A stretch of DNA of 64,000 nt, from NCBI GenBank assembly GCA_041399205.1, contig JAWKTK010000003.1, positions 868,001-932,000 of the forward strand, in the 5' to 3' direction. The notes below the pieces were generated by a model. It searched no databases. It saw nothing but the letters and a program-made list of their open reading frames with translations, and was not told the origin of the DNA. The stretch is from JAGQOZ01 sp041399205. Its GTDB lineage: Bacteria; Planctomycetota; Planctomycetia; Pirellulales; Pirellulaceae. Below, piece after piece: positions 19,001 to 26,537 of the stretch (the stretch's first letter is position 1; the number at the start of each line of letters is the position of its first letter). The position numbers and the translations under genes are program-made.

Positions 19001-19468
19001 CCCCGACAAAACGACTTGTTCTTTGTCCGCCACGCCATCACCGTCTGTATCGGCAAAGTGCACCAGTTCCGTACTATTCGCCACATAACAACCGCCGTCG
19101 CCGGGCAGCACGCCAGTGGGAATCAACAGGCCATCCGCAAACACGGTTGTCTTTTCCGCGGTGCCGTCATGGTCAGTGTCTTCCACTACAATGATCTTGT
19201 CGGTAGCCGCTTGGCCCGGTTTGATCTGCGGGTAGACTTCGCTGGAAGCAATCCAAAGTCGGCCTTGTGCGTCAAAGTTGATTTGAATCGGCTTGGCCAA
19301 TAGTGGATCGGCAGCGTACAGATTGACTTCAAACCCTTCGGGCACCTGAAAGGTAGCTCGTTCCAATTCGGGATCGGGATCCGGAATGTCTTTTAAATTA
19401 CGCTGAGCAAGACTGGGGTTGGCAATTGAAAATAGTACGGCGAACAGGACACAGAAACGGAATCTCAT
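16079..19468 (-). CDS. PVC-type haem-binding (CxxCH) dehydrogenase-like protein
   Basis: About 1,129 residues from MRFRFCVLFAVLF; the frame is open to 19531, but this Met starts a clean signal peptide. The N-terminal half is a six-bladed beta-propeller of the glucose/sorbosone dehydrogenase type (VPEGFEVNLYAADPLL, DTDHDGTAEKTTVF, WGPDGAMYMNQSIYIHSH, ADWYNPIIQHGEVDFRD). A HEAT-repeat middle follows (about residues 420-850), then a cytochrome c domain with CFKCH and a distal Met candidate (SLMPKG). It belongs to the very large family restricted to Planctomycetes-Verrucomicrobia-Chlamydiae relatives. It probably oxidises sugars or alcohols in the periplasm and passes electrons to the haem; the substrate is unknown. 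It is followed upstream by a SGNH protein gene in the same direction, likely an operon. Confidence 0.88.
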   Translation of the reverse strand: MRFRFCVLFAVLFSIANPSLAQRNLKDIPDPDPELERATFQVPEGFEVNLYAADPLLAKPIQINFDAQGRLWIASSEVYPQIKPGQAATDKIIVVEDTDHDGTAEKTTVFADGLLIPTGVLPGDGGCYVANSTELVHFADTDGDGVADKEQVVLSGFGTEDTHHILHTLRWGPDGAMYMNQSIYIHSHIETPYGVRRMNGAGVWRFRPHSLELETFTLGGVNPWGHTWDNFGTSFQTDGAFGEGIHYLFPGYVGVTSPGAKRTVAGMNTGKPKLCSVEFIDGTHLPEDWRGNVIANDFRAHRVCRYQLGWENGVPNSQELGELIKSDHVAFRPIDVKMGPDGAIYIADWYNPIIQHGEVDFRDERRDHVHGRIWRITAKNRDLIPVLNLETMSTSELVQLLASPEPWRKQQARIVLQDKGAAEVLPALNAWLKGLPADHSEFERWQLEALWMCQSLDQLNLPLLEKLLAADEPHVKAAAVRVLSHWQWDVPNSLDWLAKLAQDPFARVRLEAVRALALSDSPEACELAMAALDWPVDRYLDFALWLTARDTQDHWLPALKNGEIDFGGNAHHLTFALQAIETPDVSAMLLSLLQQNNFPEVARANILRTVATTSVQPQELMSVLIECIDGPLPSAARADLLEALTAASGQKKLIPAGTAGKLQELESLVKPDEGRLAAAALKALGQWNAPNALNQLQNVVQNADYPASLQMAALDGLSRLPNQLGSKTLQTTAENSDHSTLQIFAAARLVESNRAAGVATGVQLLSQLTGGEDPAELVRAILANREATSEFAAALTSQQVAADVAKLALRTIGSSGQQSPELTAAFRLAGGLDEAAGWNLTAEEKSQLLAEITENGDAAAGEQIFRRENLQCFKCHAIGSAGGQVGPELGSIGGSAQTDYLLESLLDPNAKIKENYHSLVVVDNSGKVISGIKVRETPTDLILRNAENQEVQIPLSSIDETEDGGSLMPKGLADELTRTELIHLVRFLSSLGKDPTYSLSTTAYLRNWQFMLNHHDTMQVAQSGGAQAIAENSDKLLWQDRFSLVNGRIPLANVHDVLFAGSPKKTLRSRFEAAGGKSLRIDAQHVVSAWLDGKMVDANSPIPVPSGTHELILVLDGQKNAESFAAWLE

Positions 19469-19567
19469 AGGATATCTTTCAAGCCAATATTTGGGTGGGC
19501 GAATGATGCTAGTCAAACGTGATGCCGTCAACCAACGGCGATGGCACTCGGGCGTTATGGGATCGAA

Positions 19568-21295
19568 TTATCCGTCGGTCGGAGCGATTTCATAGCGGTG
19601 CGCTTGAGGCTGCACCAACTGTTGCACCTGTTTTTCTTGTTCTTCGATCAGAGGATCAAACTGAGGAATCTCGACCGCATTGTTCCCTTGTTCGTGCTTG
19701 CGAAAGAGAAACAGATACGTTTCGTTTTCCGGTCGCCAGCGATGAAAGTACAGTTCGTTCTTTTTGGCAATCGTTTGCCGCAGTTGTTCTGCTTGTTGAA
19801 ATTCTGGTCCGCTCGGCAATTCCACTCCGGCTTGCCACTGCTGATGGTTGGCTTTCATGATCGGCTGACCATCCACCGTCAATTGGTAATTTCCTGGCGG
19901 TAAGCCTCGGACTTGCAACTTGCGACCAGTCGCCTGATCTGGCGACGTTTTGGCGAGCGGTAGTCGTTCGTCGGTGATGGTAAAAGCCACTTGTTGACCG
20001 TCTCGAACAATTTGTTCAACACTTGCCGCCGACGCAATCGGCTCGCGGTCTCGATTAGCATCAATGACAATTCGCCACGGTTCGGCCGGCGGATCCATGG
20101 CACTGAGAATCACTTGCGCCACGGCTTGGTAACCTTCGTCGGTCAAGTGAATGCCGTTGTAAGTCAGTTGACGATCCGACGGCAGTTTGTGGAACAGATC
20201 AATGAAGTACAGTTTGCGCTGTTCAGCAATTTCTTTGATGGCTTGCGAATAGGCGGCCAAGTGTTTGTTGTGCGAAGTTGGGTCCGGCAATGGCGGCCCC
20301 ATGTTTTCATGACGAATAGGCGAAAGCAACACGATCCGTGCGCCCGTCACTTCCAAGACGTCCAACAATTGATGATAACCTTCCACGAATGGGGCCAATC
20401 CGGCTTGGCCTTCATGTGCAGCGTTGGCACCATAGTTCACGAACAACACGGTGGGCTGTTCCGCTTGAACGTGCGTTTCCAAATGATCAAAACCGTCTTG
20501 CACGGAGTCGAAACGTGCTCGAGCGTGTCCGAACACGGTGTCGCCGCTCCAGCCCAGATTCCGAAACGTCAACTTCCGATCGGGATAAAAACTGGTGATG
20601 GCCGATTCCAAAAAGTCCGCTCGTTGCGCTCGTTCAATCAGCGTGTTTCCCAGCCAAATGATTTTGTCTCCGTCTTGTAATTGCAACGGACCGTCTGCAG
20701 GTGCAGCGGCTTTGACCAGCTTGATCGTTTCGGTCGCTTCGGTCACGTTGGTGCCCCAGGGCGTAGCGTCCGCCGTGAACGATGCGACGGCGAAGGATCG
20801 TCGGTAGGGTTCGCGAGCTTGTGCGGTCGGGTCCCACGTTCCCGATAGTTGCATTTTGGCTTGCCACGAATCGTCGGAAACGATGATTCGCTGCGAACCG
20901 TCGACCATCGCAACGGTCAGCTTGACCAACAACCCGGCCGGCCCGACGTCGTCGTTTTTGGCGCGAACATAGATTTCGTTTTCGCCGGTTCGCAATGCTG
21001 CAGATACGTCATAGCGATGCATTTGGTTCCACTGCGCGTCCATTCCCACGAAGCGGCCGTTTAGTCGCACCACGTAGCGGTTGTCGCAGGTAATTTCCAG
21101 CTGCGCGGAACTGGGTTGGTCCAATTCAAATGTCTTGCGAAACTCACACTGACCATCCGGCGCTGATCGATTCGCGTTTTCAGAACCCCAAATCCACACG
21201 GGGTTGGAATCCTCCGCGACAACAGCGTTGGTAACACAAAGAAAAAACAGATTGATACACGCCGTCACGGCAGACAACAAACGAATGAACCGCAT
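19568..21295 (-). CDS. SGNH/GDSL-like protein with N-terminal jelly-roll
   Basis: About 575 residues from MRFIRLLSAVTA (signal peptide). The frame is open to 21721, but that stretch overlaps the divergent SDR gene. The N-terminal ~150 residues form a carbohydrate-binding jelly-roll of the rhamnosidase type (ITCDNRYVVRLNGRFVGMD, LRTGENEIYVRAKND). The SGNH domain follows with block II NLGWSGD, block III NYGANAAHEG and block V NGIHLTDEGY. Block I reads GNTLIERAQ instead of GDSL and block V has N-x-x-H instead of D-x-x-H, so the standard Ser and Asp are missing. I recall this variant as usual in the PVC-associated subfamily. It lies 99 bases upstream of the PVC-type cytochrome gene, suggesting joint work on extracellular polysaccharide. 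Confidence 0.8.
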   Translation of the reverse strand: MRFIRLLSAVTACINLFFLCVTNAVVAEDSNPVWIWGSENANRSAPDGQCEFRKTFELDQPSSAQLEITCDNRYVVRLNGRFVGMDAQWNQMHRYDVSAALRTGENEIYVRAKNDDVGPAGLLVKLTVAMVDGSQRIIVSDDSWQAKMQLSGTWDPTAQAREPYRRSFAVASFTADATPWGTNVTEATETIKLVKAAAPADGPLQLQDGDKIIWLGNTLIERAQRADFLESAITSFYPDRKLTFRNLGWSGDTVFGHARARFDSVQDGFDHLETHVQAEQPTVLFVNYGANAAHEGQAGLAPFVEGYHQLLDVLEVTGARIVLLSPIRHENMGPPLPDPTSHNKHLAAYSQAIKEIAEQRKLYFIDLFHKLPSDRQLTYNGIHLTDEGYQAVAQVILSAMDPPAEPWRIVIDANRDREPIASAASVEQIVRDGQQVAFTITDERLPLAKTSPDQATGRKLQVRGLPPGNYQLTVDGQPIMKANHQQWQAGVELPSGPEFQQAEQLRQTIAKKNELYFHRWRPENETYLFLFRKHEQGNNAVEIPQFDPLIEEQEKQVQQLVQPQAHRYEIAPTDG

Positions 21296-21407
21296 GGAAA
21301 ATTGCTCCTGGGTGGGCACCAGCCGAACTGGTAAAAGGCAAGACCGACCATTATGCTGCGTACGAGGATACATTTCAACGAACCGGAACGCGAGCCGCAA
21401 AGAAACT

Positions 21408-22199
21408 ATGTCAGATCCACTATTTTCCGTGCAAAACCAAGTTGTCATCGTGTCTGGTGCGAGTCGAGGAATCGGGTACGCCATTGCCGAAGGCTTTGTG
21501 CAACGCGACGCTCGAGTGATTATCACTGGACGAAACGAAGACACTCTGCAACCGGCCGTCGACACGTTGGGTCGATTCGGCACCGTTCGACCATTTGTGT
21601 GTGACGTGGCGAAGGCCCAAGACATTGATAACTTGGTTCGCTTCACATTGAACGAATTCGGACGCATTGATTCGTTGGTGAACGTAGCGGGAGTCAATCG
21701 TCGCAAACCGACGCTCGACATTACGGAAGAAGATTATGACTTTGTGATGGACATTAATTTGAAAGGAGCGTTCTTGCTTTCGCAAGCGGTCGCTCGGCCC
21801 ATGCTGGAACAAGGTTCCGGCAGCCAAATCAACATCGCATCACTCAATACAGATCGCCCGTTGCGCAATGTGGCTCCGTACGCCATGAGCAAAGCGGCGA
21901 TGGGCCAAATGACCAAAGCGTTGGCGTTGGAGTGGAGCGAATTTGGAGTGCGCATCAACGCGATTGCTCCGGGCTTCATCTTGACCGACTTGACGAAGAA
22001 GCTTTGGTCCGACCCCACGATACAAGCATGGGGACAAACCACCACGCCTCAACGACGACTCGGCACGCCCGCCGATATGGTTGGCACCGCATTGTTTCTG
22101 GCGTCGCCGGCTGCGGCCTTTATGACCGGACAAATCCTGTATGTGGACGGCGGCTTCACCGCCGGTTGGAATTGGCCCATTCCGGCGAAGAATCAGTAA
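21408..22199 (+). CDS. Short-chain dehydrogenase/reductase (gluconate 5-dehydrogenase-like)
   Basis: 263 residues from MSDPLFSVQN, a typical SDR length. NAD(P) motif GASRGIG (about residues 17-23), structural NVAG, catalytic Ser in NIASLNTDRP and the Y-x-x-x-K pair in APYAMSKAAMGQ, then the ending AAAFMTGQILYVDGG found in classical SDRs. The best resemblance is to gluconate/2-deoxy-gluconate dehydrogenases, so it may oxidise or reduce a sugar acid. It is divergent from the SGNH gene, with 112 bases between the start codons. The longer frame starting at 21204 is rejected because it overlaps that gene. Its last 53 bases are duplicated at 23272-23324. Confidence 0.88.
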   Translation: MSDPLFSVQNQVVIVSGASRGIGYAIAEGFVQRDARVIITGRNEDTLQPAVDTLGRFGTVRPFVCDVAKAQDIDNLVRFTLNEFGRIDSLVNVAGVNRRKPTLDITEEDYDFVMDINLKGAFLLSQAVARPMLEQGSGSQINIASLNTDRPLRNVAPYAMSKAAMGQMTKALALEWSEFGVRINAIAPGFILTDLTKKLWSDPTIQAWGQTTTPQRRLGTPADMVGTALFLASPAAAFMTGQILYVDGGFTAGWNWPIPAKNQ

Positions 22200-22202
22200 C
22201 GC
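22150..22202 (+). repeat. Source copy of 53-bp duplication (3' end of SDR gene)
   Basis: These 53 bases, the last 50 coding bases (including stop) of the SDR gene plus three, recur at 23272-23324 with a single T/C difference. Confidence 0.85.
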
Positions 22203-22277
22203 GGTTTCCGTCCTGTGTTTTTCGTTGCACCGTTGCGATCCCAATGGCCTTTTTGCGATAATTAGGAAACATAGACT

Positions 22278-22985
22278 ATGCGATTCATTCTTACCGTTGC
22301 TTTGTCGCTTGTGATGGTTTGTTCGGCACAGGGACAGCTGCCTACCGAGGAACAGCTTCGTGCGGAGGCGGAAGAGATTCTTCGCTTTCATCAGGCGACA
22401 GTACATCGCAGTAACGTCGAACGATCCCTGATGACTTCGCCGGGGCGAATGCTATTATATTCTGCGACGCCGTACGAATTGGGGCTTTCGCCGGAGCAGT
22501 CAAAGGCGCTTAGCGATCTCATTATCGAACTGCGTGCCGACATGAAGAAGTCTCGGGCGGAACTGGAACTGATTGACGACCCTGCCGAAAAATCACGGAT
22601 GTATGATGCGAGACACGAAGCAGTGTACGCTCAACTGGAGAGTTTTGCGGAAGACATTATGTCTGACGAACAGCTCGCCGCACTGGAAACGTTAACACTA
22701 AAACACCGATTCCGCGATGGAGGTTTGGAAGCGTTGCTGCGCAGTGCGGACATTGCGCCGGATTTGCGAGCGATGACAGCGGAGGAACTGGACGCGATTG
22801 CCGAATCGACCATTCGTGTGGAAAGCGAATTCAGCGAACGATTGGAGGACTTGGCAAAGCGTTACGAAGAAGAACGAAGAGAAATTGAACAAGAGATGCA
22901 GGACGCAGTTCTGGAGCCTCTGTCTGAAGCCAACCGCCGCGCTGTAAAAGAACTGATCAAGAAGATTCGCGAATCGAAGCGTTAG
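22278..22985 (+). CDS. Exported coiled-coil protein, unknown function
   Basis: 235 residues: signal peptide (MRFILTVALSLVMVCSAQG), then almost entirely charged helix with strong coiled-coil character at the C-terminus (LEDLAKRYEEERREIEQEMQ). The middle part LGLSPEQSKALSDLIIELRA resembles the helical segments of Spy/CpxP-like periplasmic proteins, but the LTxxQ motif is not clear. It starts 78 bases after the SDR stop on the same strand and may be co-transcribed. It is followed by repetitive palindromes. Confidence 0.7.
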   Translation: MRFILTVALSLVMVCSAQGQLPTEEQLRAEAEEILRFHQATVHRSNVERSLMTSPGRMLLYSATPYELGLSPEQSKALSDLIIELRADMKKSRAELELIDDPAEKSRMYDARHEAVYAQLESFAEDIMSDEQLAALETLTLKHRFRDGGLEALLRSADIAPDLRAMTAEELDAIAESTIRVESEFSERLEDLAKRYEEERREIEQEMQDAVLEPLSEANRRAVKELIKKIRESKR

Positions 22986-23026
22986 ATCGCTATTGTGCCG
23001 AATGATTCCGGACAGCAATTCATCAT

Positions 23027-23162
23027 AGCCCGAAACGTAAGTGAGGCAGAAACACGCGTTGCGTGGCGCCTCGCTCACGCGTTTTTTCAAAGCCCGAAAC
23101 GTAAGTGAGGCAAAAATTGAGCGATTTTGAAGTCCCTCGCTCACGCTCTTACGCGTCGGGCT
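23027..23162. repeat. Two REP-like palindromic elements
   Basis: Two adjacent units begin AGCCCGAAACGTAAGTGAGG (23027 and 23091). Each is followed by an inverted arm of the type CCTCGCTCACG; the second ends TTACGCGTCGGGCT, giving a long stem. Elements of this CCCGAA..GTGAGG type are frequent between planctomycete genes. They sit after the coiled-coil protein gene and could act as transcript ends. Confidence 0.7.
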
Positions 23163-23271
23163 ATCTATGATGGTAAAATTCGCTCGTTGTAATGCGATCC
23201 TGCGGCCCGACCTACCAACCGGCTTTCTGGCCAGGCGAAGCGGATGAAGCGAATTCGCTGCGATTTTCCAC

Positions 23272-23324
23272 GCGGCTTCACCGCCGGTTGGAACTGGCCC
23301 ATTCCGGCGAAGAATCAGTAACGC
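23272..23324 (+). repeat. Second copy of 53-bp SDR gene tail
   Basis: Matches 22150-22202 with one mismatch, same orientation, but the rest of the SDR gene is absent upstream. It overlaps the 3' end of the Nramp-like gene on the other strand. It may be the remnant of a deleted SDR paralogue or a small tandem duplication. Confidence 0.8.
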
Positions 23325-24609
23325 CGTGCAGCACAGGTGCCGTAGGCAATCACAAGGTGTCTTCGAAACGGCATTGCCGTCATGTATTCGACACCAACGC
23401 CGCAATCACTTTCCAGACGTTCAGCGCGCAGTGACGCGGCGATCACCACAACAAATCCGCCCAGCAGATTCAGAAGCCAGCCGTTGCGGTATTCGCCTAA
23501 CAGTTTGGAATTCATCGTCACCAATAGAAAAATTGCAATCAGCGGCAGCAAGATGCCGTTGGTGGCTTGCGCGAACAGGATGGTGGCTTGAGGGCTTTGG
23601 CGAAACAAGCAAGCGACACTGGTTCCCAAAATCACAATCGCCACCGCTGCGGCCTTAAAACGCTTGTCCGAATCATCCGCTCGCCAGCCCCAGGCATCGC
23701 ACAGCACAATGGCGGCCGCCCAGGGCGCTGTTAGTGAACTGGTGAGCCCCGCGGCAAACAGCCCGGCGGCAAAGATGCTGGTGGCCCAACGGCCGGCGAT
23801 CGGTTGGAGCTGAGCGGCCAGTTCGCTGGCGTTGGTAAACGACGCCGATTCCGTTGCAAAGAATGCGGCAGCTGCGGTTGCCACAATCGCCGCCGTGACC
23901 ACGCCGCCTAGGGTGACTGCCAGCGAGGTGTCCATGGCGGCTTCGCGTAAACTCCGCTGCAACGCATTGCGGTTGGGCCATTTCGCTTGCACATGCGTGG
24001 CATGCAGAAACAAATTGTAGGGAACCACGGTCGTTCCGATCAGCGCCATGATCGTCATCAAGCTGTTCGTCGGAATAGAAGGACGAATCAGATTCGACAC
24101 GCATTCATTCCAATTCGGCTGGACCCAAACAGCGGTCGCCACAAACAGACCGCTCATGATGATGACCAAAGCGACCAGCAATTTTTGCAAATAACGCTGG
24201 CCGCTGGTTTGCAACAGGATCATCGCCAGCAGGCCAATTAGCAGCGACCAGTATCGCCGTTCCCGCCGAACAGGATTTCCAGCCCTAATGCCGCGCCCAA
24301 CACGTTGCCTGTTTGATAGGCCGAATTACCGACAACGATGGCCGACACCATCAGGAAAATGCTGATGGTTTTCCACGCGGGAAACGGCAACGCTTGCTGT
24401 ATGTTGACGGTCAGACCTTGCCGAGTGACCAGACCAAGTTTAGCGGCCATCCACTGTAGCGTGATGGTGGCCAGGACAGAAAACACAATCGCCCAGATCA
24501 ACGCAAAGCCGTACTCGGCACCCGCGCGACTTGCCGTCATCACTGTGCCCGGACCGATGAAGGCGGCGGTGACCAACAATCCGGGACCAAATTTGCGAAA
24601 CCACTTCAT
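23315..24609 (-). pseudogene. Nramp-related metal transporter, one frameshift
   Basis: Two frames join near 24240: the first 120 residues (MKWFRKFGPGLLVTAAFIG...) and then about 300 residues with eight or more membrane spans. This gives the 11-helix Nramp/SLC11 layout. The canonical metal-site motifs are changed: helix 1 reads GPGT where DPGN is expected, and helix 6 reads TVVPYN where TIMPH(N) is expected. It therefore probably belongs to a divergent Nramp clade whose substrate may not be Mn or Fe. The C-terminal ~30 residues run into the duplicated SDR tail, so the end may be altered. The downstream DUF2891 gene on the upstream side overlaps its start by four bases (ATGA). Confidence 0.72.
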
Positions 24610-25755
24610 CGGTTCGATTCGCCGGGGACACCCACTTCTGTGATCGCATACACGGCAAACGTAGCCAGCCAGTGTTCGCCTTCGTAATGGCCACTGAAGA
24701 CGTACTTCAAGCCGGCCTGCAGGTGAGCATTGGCCGATTGCCGTAGCGCCGTTCGACGAACATCATCTTCTGGCAGACCTGCCGCGATACCGTGCAACGT
24801 CCAAGCTCGTGATAGATCCAAACCGGCCAGATGGACAATCTTGCCGTCGGTTACGTCGGAAACTTCCACGGGCGAATAAACGTCACCGGGCCGTCCCAGC
24901 GAGGGCATGAACTGGTCGAGCCAATTGGCGAATTCGTCCGGTTTCAATAGGCGTCGCATCAAATCGGCTTCATTCAATCCAGACGAAAAGAAGTCTTCGC
25001 CCGAAGGTTCGAAGCGAGCGGGATAGTCGTGATCATTCAGGTAATATTCTCGGCTACGCTGTTCAATCAGCTGTGCCAACTGAGTGTCACTGACAGTGCG
25101 AGCATAATCCAGCGCTTGGCCCAACGCAAAGCCCGTGTCGGGATGCACGCCGGTCCGAATCGGATAGGTCAGCAACGGCAAGTAATCCTTGGTTCGCTGC
25201 ACAATGATATCTTCCAACGGTTTCAGTTGGGCGGCCCACATTTGCCCCTGTTCGTCTTCCCAGGTCTTCAGTTCGGCCACCAATCGCAGCAACCACGTCC
25301 AACCGTACATGCGTTCAAAACTCTTGTTGTGCGGTTGCTGAAAGTAGTCCGCTTCCGCTGCCATTTTTTCTGGTGTTAGTTGCGAATCCAGCAGAGTGCG
25401 GATTTCAGCCGCGTCAGGATGATCTGGATATTGTTTCAGCAGTCGCACCAACATCCAATGACCATGCACGGACGAATGCCAGTCAAAGCAACCAAAAAAC
25501 GCCGGGTGCATGGCCGCGGGCGACTGTACCGAATCGGCATTCACCATGACGTTGGACGGCTTGTTGGGATATTCGGCTGGAATTCCTTGCAACGCCAACT
25601 TGGCAAAATCATGGACTTGGGATTCGACCAATCGGTCTCCAATATTTAACGTTGTGGTCTGAGCCAACAATTCTCCAGCGGCTGCAGCTAATCAGCATTA
25701 CGGCCACCATTCGGCAGACCCGATGTTGTGCTTCGTCTTGAACTTGAAATCGCAT
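24606..25755 (-). CDS. DUF2891 family exported protein
   Basis: The main frame (24606-25670, 354 residues) carries the family's signature HPAFFGCFDWHSSVHGHWML and the helical toroid-like remainder (SFERMYGWTWLLRLVAELK, HPDTGFALGQALDYAR). No conventional start lies in this frame. In another frame an ATG at 25755 begins MRFQVQDEAQ, with a hydrophobic VAVMLI leading into AAAAGELLAQ, a good signal peptide if one base is out of step near 25692. The true gene is therefore about 25755 to 24606. The family is uncharacterised. The stop overlaps the transporter start (ATGA), so the two are translationally coupled. Confidence 0.8.
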
Positions 25756-26132
25756 GTGTCATTCATCCTTCCGTCATTGCTTTTTGGTGCGTCGCCGATT
25801 CATATCTGAATAGCCAGATCGTAACGCATTTGGCGATCACATATCTATAGCCTGGCTATTGACTTCCTCGCTAATTGCGAACCGACGTCAGTGACAATAA
25901 TAGGCGAATGTCAACGCGGTCGGCGTCGGCGTGCGAACTCGATCCGAATGTCAGAAAACTCTTTTGCTGGCAGACTTTATCGGTTGAGCGGCTCGTGGCA
26001 GTGACGTGTCCGCCACCAAGGTTGAAGCATCGCACTTTGTTGAAGTCATTGCCAGCGTAGCAACGATATTGCTATTTAGCTATCAGCTGGGATAGCGTCA
26101 AGAAAACGCAGTTTCGCCAGAGGAACGGAGTC
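25756..26132. other. Intergenic region between divergent genes
   Basis: About 380 bases that should hold the promoters of the DUF2891 operon and of the lipoprotein gene. A purine-rich stretch GAGGAACGGAG precedes the ATG at 26133. No RNA gene or repeat is recognised. Confidence 0.45.
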
Positions 26133-26537
26133 ATGAACAAGCGAATTTGCCTGGCACTGGGGTTGCTAGCACTGGGTGGTTGTCGAGTGACTTCGCCGCA
26201 ATGTAGTTTGCGTTCGGGGTGGGCTTGGATGGCGCCTGACTTTGGTCGTTCGCCGAAAGCACAGGCGGTGGATGGTTTGCCGTGCGCTACCACTTGCAAC
26301 ATAACCAACGACGTTTACCATCCGCATCAGCGGCTTGCGATGTCGCCCAATTCCGCGCAGTCTGATGCCAGCACAACGAAACCGACGATCGGCCGCAACC
26401 GGTTTGCTTTGAAACCAACTCCGCCGCCAAGCGAATCCACTGGCAATCTATGGCATTCGGGCCAATTGCGATCAGCTGCGAATGTCAATCCTGCTGCCAC
26501 GGCTGCCGACGCCGATAAACGTCGATTCGGTTGGTAA
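26133..26537 (+). CDS. Small lipoprotein, unknown function
   Basis: 134 residues with a clear lipoprotein signal: MNKRICLALGLLALGGCRV, lipobox LGGC with Cys17. The mature part has several Cys and a Pro/Ser-rich low-complexity tail, and no known domain. Its last 53 bases overlap, on the opposite strand, the 3' end of the large FG-GAP/redoxin gene, so the two genes converge. Confidence 0.65.
   Translation: MNKRICLALGLLALGGCRVTSPQCSLRSGWAWMAPDFGRSPKAQAVDGLPCATTCNITNDVYHPHQRLAMSPNSAQSDASTTKPTIGRNRFALKPTPPPSESTGNLWHSGQLRSAANVNPAATAADADKRRFGW

Noticed and set aside
21296..21721. N-terminal extension of the SGNH protein
   Set aside because: It overlaps the divergent SDR gene and precedes a clean signal peptide; it is an open but non-coding shadow frame.
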